Positions 1-6,450 of a stretch of DNA of 21,778 bases are shown one piece after another. Position 1 is the first letter of the stretch. Each line of letters starts with the position of its first letter. A model generated the notes under the pieces. It had not been told where the DNA came from. It worked only from the letters and a program-made list of their open reading frames with translations, and made no database searches. Where the stretch lies: contig JASLBT010000404.1 in NCBI GenBank assembly GCA_030146445.1, positions 1-21,778 of the forward strand, given 5' to 3'. The position numbers were made by a program, and so were the translations under genes. The DNA is from Segetibacter sp. GTDB taxonomy: Bacteria; Bacteroidota; Bacteroidia; Chitinophagales; Chitinophagaceae.

Positions 1-125
1 AAAAATACTTACTAAACAACAATGGTAATTATCGACCGTATAGCTAATTAATTAATAAGAAATAGAATCACGCTGCCAACACTAAACATTATGCAGAAGA
101 ATTCGGGTTATTTTTATTTGATTAT
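1..125. other. AT-rich flank without a recognisable gene
   Basis: These bases lie downstream of the minus-strand DUF6569 gene. They are AT-rich and contain only very short open frames. I see no convincing terminator hairpin for the gene that ends at 126, so its terminator, if any, may lie beyond the window edge. Confidence 0.5.
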
Positions 126-1052
126 TTAATCGCCATAAACAACAATATGAAAAACCCTGTTTTTAATCCGGTGCATTTTGCCATGACTTGCAACAAAAAG
201 CCGCTGTGTCTTTTCATCAGAAAGGAGTTGATCCATAAATTGAATTATCTGCCGCTGTTCCATCGCAGGGATATTCCCTCTTACAACTGCCTCATTGATA
301 AACCCCGCCAAAATGGATGGGTATGACATATTCGTTATTTCGGTATTAGCAAACAATTCGCAACTAATAATCCTGTTTTTAGTTATTGCAATAAACCCGG
401 CAAACAAGCTGTCGCTTTGCTTATATTTATTATTAAAAAACCGTAAATACGAACTGTCTGCAATCGACTTGCCAGCATATAATTCCAAATACGGCCAGGC
501 TTCTGAACTTTTCTGCTTTCCTGCATATTGCCGTTGTATCTCCTTCCAAATTTCCGATTGCCGGCCGTTTATATCCATCACTTTTTTCAGCGAGATATCA
601 GCGGTTCCTTTATGCTTAAACGTCTTTGCCTTGTCGTCCCACCTTCCTTTCTCAACACAAAATACATCTACGTAATTAATGCCTTTGCCCGGCGGTATTA
701 CGGTAGTCTCACCGATCATCCTGTCCTGCTTGCCACCCGACAAAAGTTCTCCGCTATTTAGCAGGATGTTGTCCTTTGAATTATTGATGATCTCCAGGGT
801 GTTCACCGATGCACCCCGCTTATCTTGTACCTCCCGGATTTTCACTTTCCCTTTTTCAATCGCTTCAGGTAAGGATATCAACCTTCCCGTTCCGTCCTGA
901 ACTACCGGGCTTCCACCTGGCGACTTAAAACGGATTGGAATGAGCTGTAGGTTTTTATACGTCCATACCGAATCATATTGCACCCATACGGTTTCGTAAG
1001 TCAATTGCCCACATACTACATGCCGCAAACAGACAGCGAACAACAGCAGCAA
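126..1052 (-). CDS. DUF6569 (ARPP-1) family protein, probably exported
   Basis: This is a member of the DUF6569 family, also called ARPP-1 (ARG and rhodanese-phosphatase associated protein); its biochemical role is not established. The family signature is clear in the middle of the protein: LLNSGELLSGGKQDR, then TTVIPPG, then the FCVEKGRW motif. The N-terminus is a Leu-rich stretch ending VVCGQ, which looks like a signal peptide, so the protein is probably periplasmic or surface-exposed. The start is a problem. The open frame has no ATG before the conserved core, and 1052 is a TTG. An ATG at 1069 sits 5 bases after a promoter-like -7 box but is in another frame; one extra C in the CCCC run at about 1058-1061 would join it to this frame and give a normal signal peptide beginning MKDPRLLLLL. 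The gene is divergent from gltX and stands alone on its strand here. Family assignment is firm; start and function are uncertain. Confidence 0.8.
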   Translation of the reverse strand: MLLLFAVCLRHVVCGQLTYETVWVQYDSVWTYKNLQLIPIRFKSPGGSPVVQDGTGRLISLPEAIEKGKVKIREVQDKRGASVNTLEIINNSKDNILLNSGELLSGGKQDRMIGETTVIPPGKGINYVDVFCVEKGRWDDKAKTFKHKGTADISLKKVMDINGRQSEIWKEIQRQYAGKQKSSEAWPYLELYAGKSIADSSYLRFFNNKYKQSDSLFAGFIAITKNRIISCELFANTEITNMSYPSILAGFINEAVVRGNIPAMEQRQIIQFMDQLLSDEKTQRLFVASHGKMHRIKNRVFHIVVYGD

Positions 1053-1074
1053 TAAGCGGGGTCTTTCATGTACC

Positions 1075-1105
1075 TAAAAATAAGGCAGCCATTTGGGAGT
1101 ACAAA
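1075..1105 (-). promoter_or_regulatory. Candidate promoter of the DUF6569 gene
   Basis: On the minus strand TTTG (1102-1105) is separated by exactly 19 bases from TATTTTTA (1075-1082). This matches the Bacteroidota TTTG-N19-TAnnTTTG promoter except for the last base. An ATG follows 5 bases later at 1069, which argues that the true start is there rather than at the TTG at 1052. Confidence 0.5.
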
Positions 1106-1227
1106 GTTTCGGTTTGTCCAGGTTACCTATACCTCGTGGTAATTGCTTCATTCCCTTCAGCGCTGCCGGCCTCACAGCTACCCACGGCTGATCACCTCAA
1201 TTAGCCCATCCCTTTCGTCTTCTGTTT

Positions 1228-1235
1228 TATATTTG
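1228..1235 (+). promoter_or_regulatory. -7 promoter box of gltX
   Basis: TATATTTG matches the Bacteroidota -7 box TAnnTTTG exactly and lies 4 bases before the gltX ATG at 1240, so the mRNA would have almost no leader. No clear TTTG -33 element is seen at 19-20 bases upstream. No Shine-Dalgarno sequence is present. Confidence 0.5.
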
Positions 1236-1239
1236 CAGT

Positions 1240-2769
1240 ATGACCGAAACTCAAGTAAGGGTACGCTTTGCGCCGTCTCCAACCGGCGGACTGCACCTCG
1301 GCGGTGTACGTACCGTATTGTACAACTACCTTTTTGCCAAACAACATGGCGGCAAATTCATTTTGCGTATAGAAGATACCGATCAAAGCCGGTTTGTACC
1401 GGGTGCCGAAGAATACATCCAGGACTGCCTGCAATGGTGTGGATTGCAGCCGGATGAAAGCCCGCTGCATGGAGGCCCATATGCACCATACCGCCAAAGT
1501 GAAAGAAAGGACCTTTACCGCCAGTTTGCACTACAGCTTATTGAACAGAAGAATGCTTACTATGCTTTTGATACCCCGGAAGAACTTGATGCTATGCGGC
1601 AGGCGTTTAAAACAGATGTGAACCCGTCGCCCACATACAACCACGACACGCGATTGAAGATGCGCAATTCTGAAACGTTACCGGCTGACGAGGTCGAGCA
1701 TTTGATCAGCACGGGTACCCCGTATGTGATCCGGATAAAGATGCCGCCGGATGAAACCGTTACGTTCACAGATATGATCCGCGGCGAAGTAAGCTTTCAT
1801 TCTTCCCTTGTCGACGACAAAGTTTTGCTTAAGGCCGACGGCATGCCCACTTATCATCTTGCGGTCGTCGCAGACGATTACGCAATGAAGATCACGCACG
1901 CTTTTCGCGGAGAAGAATGGCTGCCCAGCGCACCTGTACACATCCTGATTTGGAGATACCTTGGCTGGATTGAGCATATGCCAAAGTGGGCCCATCTTCC
2001 ACTTATACTTAAGCCCGACGGCCACGGAAAGTTAAGCAAGAGAGACGGTGACCGCCTGGGCTTCCCTGTGTACGCAATGAACTGGCATGATCCCAAGACA
2101 AATGACTTAACAACCGGTTTTCGCGAACTGGGATTTTTGCCGGAAGCCTTCATCAACCTGCTGGCCGTGCTCGGCTGGAACGATGGTTCCGAACAGGAAC
2201 TGTTCTCCATGGATGAGCTTATTCAAAAATTTTCCATGGAAAAGGTTCATAAAGGCGGCGCTAAATTTAACTACGAAAAAGCAAGGTGGTTCAATCACGA
2301 ATGGATAAAACGCCTGCCCTCACCTTACCTCGCCAATAGGGTTAAAGCCGACTTTCAAAAGAACGGGATAAATGTGACCGACGACGAAATGCTGGTTAAG
2401 GTCCTGGATATGATCAAAGACCGGTGCACCCTGTTGACCGATTTTTACGAACATGGCGCTTTCTTCTTTAAAGCACCGCTCACCCATGATGTGGCATCTG
2501 TTAAACCAAAATGGACCAACGACAAATCGATTTTCTTTGACATCCTTGCCGAAAAATTGATGTTGCTCGAGGAGTGGAACGCTGCCAATATCGAAACCTT
2601 GTTCAAAGAGACCGCAACTGAAAAGGGCATCAAAATGGGTGAGCTGCAGCTGCCTTTTAGGATCATGCTCGTGGGCGGTAAATTTGGGCCCGGAGTTTTC
2701 GACATTGCAGCAACCATCGGAAAGGCCGAAACCATTCAAAGAATTACGTACGCCTTACCGCTATTTTAA
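1240..2769 (+). CDS. gltX: Glutamate--tRNA ligase (GltX)
   Basis: Class I glutamyl-tRNA synthetase, a cytoplasmic enzyme that activates glutamate with ATP and charges tRNA-Glu. The Rossmann-fold catalytic domain opens with RFAPSPTGGLHLGG, where HLGG (residues 19-22) is the HIGH signature. The second ATP-binding signature is KLSKRDG at residues 264-270, the KMSKS equivalent. The characteristic RIEDTDQSR follows the first motif, and AFRGEEWLPSAP precedes the second. The C-terminal third is the helical anticodon-binding region ending FGPGVFDIAATIGKAETIQRI. At 509 residues the length is normal for Bacteroidota GltX. The ATG is set by the -7 box directly upstream and by the conserved N-terminus. 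It is a single-gene unit closed by a terminator at 2777-2820. Nothing looks damaged. Confidence 0.97.
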   Translation: MTETQVRVRFAPSPTGGLHLGGVRTVLYNYLFAKQHGGKFILRIEDTDQSRFVPGAEEYIQDCLQWCGLQPDESPLHGGPYAPYRQSERKDLYRQFALQLIEQKNAYYAFDTPEELDAMRQAFKTDVNPSPTYNHDTRLKMRNSETLPADEVEHLISTGTPYVIRIKMPPDETVTFTDMIRGEVSFHSSLVDDKVLLKADGMPTYHLAVVADDYAMKITHAFRGEEWLPSAPVHILIWRYLGWIEHMPKWAHLPLILKPDGHGKLSKRDGDRLGFPVYAMNWHDPKTNDLTTGFRELGFLPEAFINLLAVLGWNDGSEQELFSMDELIQKFSMEKVHKGGAKFNYEKARWFNHEWIKRLPSPYLANRVKADFQKNGINVTDDEMLVKVLDMIKDRCTLLTDFYEHGAFFFKAPLTHDVASVKPKWTNDKSIFFDILAEKLMLLEEWNAANIETLFKETATEKGIKMGELQLPFRIMLVGGKFGPGVFDIAATIGKAETIQRITYALPLF

Positions 2770-2776
2770 AACCTGT

Positions 2777-2820
2777 TGCACTTATTTATCGGCTATACCA
2801 ATTAAGTGCAGCCTTTTTTT
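2777..2820 (+). terminator. Rho-independent terminator after gltX
   Basis: An 8-bp perfect stem TGCACTTA/TAAGTGCA (2777-2784 with 2803-2810) with an 18-base loop is followed by GCC and seven T residues (2814-2820), starting 8 bases after the gltX stop codon. The long loop makes it a little weaker than the terminator at 7959. Confidence 0.75.
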
Positions 2821-2860
2821 AATGAGATTTGCCACCATTGCCCATCCGCACAGTACACTT

Positions 2861-2889
2861 GTAGTGAGACCAAAGTTTCACTACTTTGG
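2861..2889. repeat. Two overlapping, mutually exclusive hairpins
   Basis: GTAGTGA (2861-2867) can pair with TCACTAC (2878-2884). CCAAAGT (2870-2876), which lies in that loop, can pair with ACTTTGG (2883-2889), which overlaps the first right arm. Both stems are 7 bp and perfect, so only one can form at a time. Confidence 0.6.
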
Positions 2890-2974
2890 CTATTGGGCGA
2901 TGAACAATGCACGACGTTTACGTAAGCATCAGGCTAGTTTCGGTGAAACAAGAATGCCGCACAAGTGAGTGACA

Positions 2975-2999
2975 CCCGTCCGACTGCGCAGCGGGCGGG
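2975..2999. repeat. GC-rich hairpin
   Basis: CCCGTCCG (2975-2982) pairs with CGGGCGGG (2992-2999) with one T-G wobble around the loop ACTGCGCAG, which is itself partly palindromic. There is no T-run on the plus strand after it, so it is not a simple terminator. Confidence 0.55.
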
Positions 3000-3109
3000 C
3001 AACGATGTTGAAAAGAACTTCGGATGCCGGTCCCCAAAAAATTTTCTGTCAACGATCTTGATCCCACATCTGCCATCCACTTTCTTTTATCGCTACATTT
3101 CAGTATGCT

Positions 3110-4654
3110 ATGACTGCTTTCAACGCCTGGCTTCAACAACACAAGATCATACTGTTTGTGGCCCTGCTAAAGTTTGTGCTGCCGTATTTACTTCAGCACC
3201 CCATGTACGAATTGCATCGCGACGAGTACCTATACCTTGCCGAAGGAAAACACCTTGCATGGGGATATATGGAAGTTCCACCCCTGCTCTCACTATTTGC
3301 TGCAATCACTCAACTGCTGGGTAACGGATTTTTCTGGGTAAAGTTCTGGCCTTCACTTTTCGGAGCACTCAACGTTTTTGTCGTCGGCAAAATGGTGCAG
3401 GAAATGGGAGGTCATAGGTTTGCGCAATTCCTCGCATGTATGTGTATGATCACCGGCGCTTACCTGCGCGTGCACTTCCTGTTCCAGCCTAATTTCCTGG
3501 AGATCTTTTTCTGGAGTTTTGCCGCTTTGCTAATGGTTAGGTTAACCAAATATAACAGGCCAAAATACCTTTATCAACTCGCCGTATGCCTTGCTTTAAG
3601 CTGGAACGCAAAGTACTCCGTCGTGTTTTTCATTATAGCTGTTTTTGGAGGTTTCCTTTTAACGCCGCAGCGTAAATATCTCACCGGTAAACACCTTTAC
3701 CTTGCTGCATTGCTTTTCGTTGCGTTGATTGCCCCCAACTTATTCTGGCAATACCAGCACAATTGGCCTGTGCTACATCACATGCAGGAATTGCGAGAAA
3801 CGCAATTACAATACGTAGAATCATTCGATTTTTTAAAAAACCAGTTCCTGATGCACCTGCCTTGCGTTTTCGTATGGCTCGGCGGACTTTGCTGGCTGTT
3901 CACTAAAAGAGGCAGCAGGTTCGCTATTATTGGCTACACGTATCTCCTAGTGGTTTTATTACTTACTGTCACCAATGGCAAGGACTACTATACCCTCGGC
4001 GCCTACCCGATGTTGTTTGCAGCAGGAGGAGTTTGGTTCGAGGCGGTAACAAAAGGAGCACTACTGCTAAGGTATGCTGCCGTACTTACCACTTTGGTCA
4101 TTTTTGCTGCCATCATCCCTGTAGCACTACCGGTATGGAAACCCGAACAACTGGCGGCCTATTATCGTAAAACCGGCCTCGACAGGTCTGGAGTGTTAAA
4201 GTGGGAGGACCTTGAAGAGCACCCGCTGCCGCAGGATTTTGCAGACATGCTCAGCTGGAAGGAACTGAGCGATAAGATGACTGCCGCTTTCGAATCTTTA
4301 CCAGGAGAGGAACAGCATAAAACACTTGTGTATTGCCGCAACTATGCCCAGGCAGGCGCAGCAACCTATTTTGGAAACAAACTGCCACAGGTGCATAGCG
4401 ACAATGCAAGCTTTCTATTTTGGATGCCTGACCAATACGAGGTAAACAATCTTTTGTTTGTGGGCCGCGATCTGCCTCCACCCGGCGACGTCGTATTTGA
4501 ACAATTTGAATCTTACCAGGTAACAGACAGCATCACCAACCCCCTCGCCAGGGAGTTTGGCGTTAAGATCATCCTGTTTCGCAACGGGAACGACACAGTG
4601 AACGAGCTTATTGAAAAGAGCATAAAAGAAAAAAAAGCGGTATTCAGCCGTTAG
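3110..4654 (+). CDS. Glycosyltransferase family 39 (ArnT/PMT-like) membrane protein
   Basis: A multi-spanning inner-membrane protein of the GT39/ArnT/PMT class (GT-C fold), which transfers a sugar from a polyprenyl-phosphate donor to a lipid, glycan or protein acceptor on the outer face of the membrane. The N-terminal half has the typical pattern: a first hydrophobic helix (about residues 12-29), then a periplasmic loop with HRDEYLYLAEG, where D38-E39 corresponds to the acidic catalytic pair of the class. EVPPLLSLFAAITQLLG follows, then about eight to ten further hydrophobic segments up to about residue 345. The last 170 residues form a soluble domain with WDDLEEHPLPQDF-like and FVGRDLPPPGD stretches. 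Length 514 is normal. The preceding ATG at 3104 runs straight into a stop, so 3110 is the start. Sugar and acceptor cannot be read from sequence, and neighbours give no pathway hint. It converges on the usp gene with a 50-bp gap lacking a clear terminator. Confidence 0.85.
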   Translation: MTAFNAWLQQHKIILFVALLKFVLPYLLQHPMYELHRDEYLYLAEGKHLAWGYMEVPPLLSLFAAITQLLGNGFFWVKFWPSLFGALNVFVVGKMVQEMGGHRFAQFLACMCMITGAYLRVHFLFQPNFLEIFFWSFAALLMVRLTKYNRPKYLYQLAVCLALSWNAKYSVVFFIIAVFGGFLLTPQRKYLTGKHLYLAALLFVALIAPNLFWQYQHNWPVLHHMQELRETQLQYVESFDFLKNQFLMHLPCVFVWLGGLCWLFTKRGSRFAIIGYTYLLVVLLLTVTNGKDYYTLGAYPMLFAAGGVWFEAVTKGALLLRYAAVLTTLVIFAAIIPVALPVWKPEQLAAYYRKTGLDRSGVLKWEDLEEHPLPQDFADMLSWKELSDKMTAAFESLPGEEQHKTLVYCRNYAQAGAATYFGNKLPQVHSDNASFLFWMPDQYEVNNLLFVGRDLPPPGDVVFEQFESYQVTDSITNPLAREFGVKIILFRNGNDTVNELIEKSIKEKKAVFSR

Positions 4655-4704
4655 CGTGTTCCAGGCTTCGATAAGTACGCGAGCGCAAAGGGTTCAGGGG
4701 TATA

Positions 4705-5526
4705 TTACTCCGGATGCTCGTTTATACACATGAGCGGTACCTGGCTATGGAACGCAAGTTCTTTGGTGTGGTTGTGCCGGAAGATGTTTTCAAAGAACCC
4801 ATGTTTCTTTTGGATGACAATAATCATATCCACCTGGTGTTCGCCGGCAAACTTGGTAGTGGCCTCCCAAAAGCTTTTGTAATCAACATGGTGGTATTCG
4901 GGCTCGTACGCACTAAGGGAGTCCCGTAGCGCAAGGTTCTCTGGCGCATTCCGGCTATGGTCGATGTTTAAAACGTGCAATCGCGCACCGGTCTCATCAA
5001 GCACTTTCTTTATGAACCGTACGGGACTCGAATGGTCAACCTGGTTGCTGTCCAAAACCAGTAATATCGTTTGTATGGGACGATAACGGGCTTGCGGCGG
5101 AACAATGATCACCGGAACCTCGCTGTGCTCCGCGACACTTATGGTATTGCTGCCGATCAATACATCCAGGCCGCTGCCTCCGGTAATTCCCATTATAATC
5201 ACCTCTGCTCCTGTTTCCTGGCACGCCTCCTCTATATTGCCGGCAAGAATTGCAAATGCTGAACGGGTCTCTACTGACAACCCTGAAGGAGCAGCAGCCA
5301 ACAATTCCCTTCTCAAAGTTTCCAGGCTCTCCACACTGTTTTTTTTCACTTCTTCGAAGTCAAACAATAGCACAACCGGCAGCGTTGGATCGGCGGTGTA
5401 TGGTGCCTGGTAGGCATTATAAAGGATGACTTTGTTAACAGAAAGCTGCCCGGCAAATTCAATCGCATAATGGCTTGCATTTCGGGCGGTTTCGGAAAAA
5501 TCTGTTGGAACAAGGATAGCGTTCAT
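4705..5526 (-). CDS. Universal stress protein, two tandem Usp domains
   Basis: A cytoplasmic universal stress protein made of two tandem UspA-type domains (about residues 1-145 and 150-273), the usual layout for double-domain Usp proteins of Bacteroidota. Domain 1 starts with the classical MNAILVPTDFSETARNA strand-helix and carries a nucleotide-binding glycine motif, GITG at 113-116 and GS at 125-126, followed by HSEVPVIIVPP. The spacing is one residue shorter than the textbook G2xG9xG(S/T). Domain 2 is more diverged, contains ILLVLDSNQ and ends with HSQVPLMCI; it lacks a clear glycine loop and probably does not bind ATP. I prefer the ATG at 5526 because family members begin directly at the ILVPTDFS strand; an ATG at 5550 would add eight residues. 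The biological trigger is unknown, and no neighbour points to one. Confidence 0.88.
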   Translation of the reverse strand: MNAILVPTDFSETARNASHYAIEFAGQLSVNKVILYNAYQAPYTADPTLPVVLLFDFEEVKKNSVESLETLRRELLAAAPSGLSVETRSAFAILAGNIEEACQETGAEVIIMGITGGSGLDVLIGSNTISVAEHSEVPVIIVPPQARYRPIQTILLVLDSNQVDHSSPVRFIKKVLDETGARLHVLNIDHSRNAPENLALRDSLSAYEPEYHHVDYKSFWEATTKFAGEHQVDMIIVIQKKHGFFENIFRHNHTKELAFHSQVPLMCINEHPE

Positions 5527-5550
5527 AGCACCGGAGTTTATATTAATCAT

Positions 5551-5854
5551 TCTGTCTCGTGCTCAGCATTAAATTACAAGACAAATGTTTTTAAGGCTTT
5601 TTTGGGACGAGCATTTTCCTGGATCCCGGCTTTCGTTGTGTCACTCACTTGTACACCGGAATCCTTTGGCAGCGGGGTTTTCAGCGTTGGAATTATGAAC
5701 CTGGTTCTGAAGATAACATATGTTGTTGAAGCAGCAAGAAGCTTTTATCAGGTCCGGGTAAACACGCTTCGACTATGTAGAAAATTGTTGCCATTATGCA
5801 GCATTTCAAAGATTAATTTGTCTACTTTTAGGGAGTACCAGATTCAACCCCTGA
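5551..5854. other. Divergent spacer between usp and the sigma factor gene
   Basis: This roughly 300-bp gap separates the minus-strand usp gene from the plus-strand sigma factor gene. It has open frames, but none with recognisable protein character. It holds the 15-mer GTGTCACTCACTTGT at 5638-5652, the inverse copy of 2961-2975. A weak TACTTTTA at 5823-5830 could be a -7 box for the sigma gene, but the match is imperfect. Otherwise I see nothing firm. Confidence 0.4.
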
Positions 5855-6433
5855 ATGACAGAAGAATTTATTATTGCTGGTTGTTTACAGAACAATCCTT
5901 CAGCACAAAGAGAGCTGTACAATCGTTTCAGTCCTAAAATGCTGGCGGTTTGTTATCGGTATGCGCAGAACCGTGAGGATGCTGAAGATATGTTGCAGGA
6001 AGCTTTTATAAAGGTGTTTACTCAGATGCATACTTTTCAGAATAAAGGAGCATTTGAAGGTTGGGTAAGAAGGATCATCGTTCACACCTGCATCAATTTT
6101 CTAAAGAAGCACAAAAAGTTCAACGACAGCGTTGACCTTGCACATGCGGGAACATTGCAGATCAGGGAGGAAACAATCCCTTCGATGATGCAGGCAAAGC
6201 AGGTAACGGAATGTATAAGGATGTTGCCGGTTGGTTACCGTACGGTACTAAACTTGTATGCGATTGAAGGTTACAGCCACCGGGAAATATCGGAGATGCT
6301 TGATATCGAAGAAAGCACAAGCAGGAGTCAGTATACCCGCGCAAGGGCCATGCTGGAAACTGTACTAATTAAGAAAAATATACTTGAGAAACCAAAGGCG
6401 CAGTTCACCTGGCTCGCTGGTTTAAAAAGGTGA
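5855..6433 (+). CDS. ECF-type RNA polymerase sigma-70 factor
   Basis: An extracytoplasmic-function sigma factor that would redirect RNA polymerase to a small regulon. The sigma-2 domain occupies about residues 8-90; its core helix includes NREDAEDMLQEAFIKVF (39-55), followed by the WVRRIIVHTCINFL segment. After a linker the sigma-4 domain (about 120-175) shows LPVGYRTVLNLYAIEGYSH, then the DNA-recognition helix-turn-helix REISEMLDIEESTSRSQYTR. At 192 residues it has the normal two-domain ECF size with no extra domains. The start at 5855 begins right before the first conserved helix. The next gene starts 17 bp downstream, so the two are almost surely co-transcribed, and that protein is a candidate anti-sigma or sensor partner. 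Target promoters cannot be inferred. Confidence 0.95.
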   Translation: MTEEFIIAGCLQNNPSAQRELYNRFSPKMLAVCYRYAQNREDAEDMLQEAFIKVFTQMHTFQNKGAFEGWVRRIIVHTCINFLKKHKKFNDSVDLAHAGTLQIREETIPSMMQAKQVTECIRMLPVGYRTVLNLYAIEGYSHREISEMLDIEESTSRSQYTRARAMLETVLIKKNILEKPKAQFTWLAGLKR

Positions 6434-6450
6434 CCAAAAGTAATGTGTAG

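Larger units (their letters stand above)
2821..3109. other. Gene-free spacer with several hairpins, possible dispersed-repeat remnant
   Basis: Together with the terminator this forms a 340-bp gap between gltX and the GT39 gene. I find no convincing coding frame, tRNA or promoter for most of it. It is instead rich in small inverted repeats: GTAGTGA/TCACTAC (2861-2884), CCAAAGT/ACTTTGG (2870-2889), GTTTC/GAAAC (2937-2949) and a GC-rich stem at 2975-2999. The 15-mer at 2961-2975 occurs again in inverse orientation in another intergenic gap at 5638-5652. I infer a decayed repeat or a structured non-coding element; the sequence alone does not decide. A weak -7-like TACATTTC at 3094-3101 precedes the next gene by 8 bases. 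Confidence 0.45.

Noticed and set aside
2918..3142. Minus-strand open frame in the gltX-GT39 spacer
   Set aside because: It overlaps the start of the GT39 gene antisense, runs through the hairpins and shared 15-mer, and has no family resemblance; repeat-derived sequence is more likely than a gene.
4655..4704. Possible terminator between the convergent GT39 and usp genes
   Set aside because: Only a short GCGT/ACGC pairing with a long loop and no T-run on either strand could be found.
5470..5937. Plus-strand open frame across the usp-sigma spacer
   Set aside because: It starts inside usp on the opposite strand and ends inside the sigma gene in another frame, with no recognisable domain; it is treated as non-coding, possibly repeat-derived.
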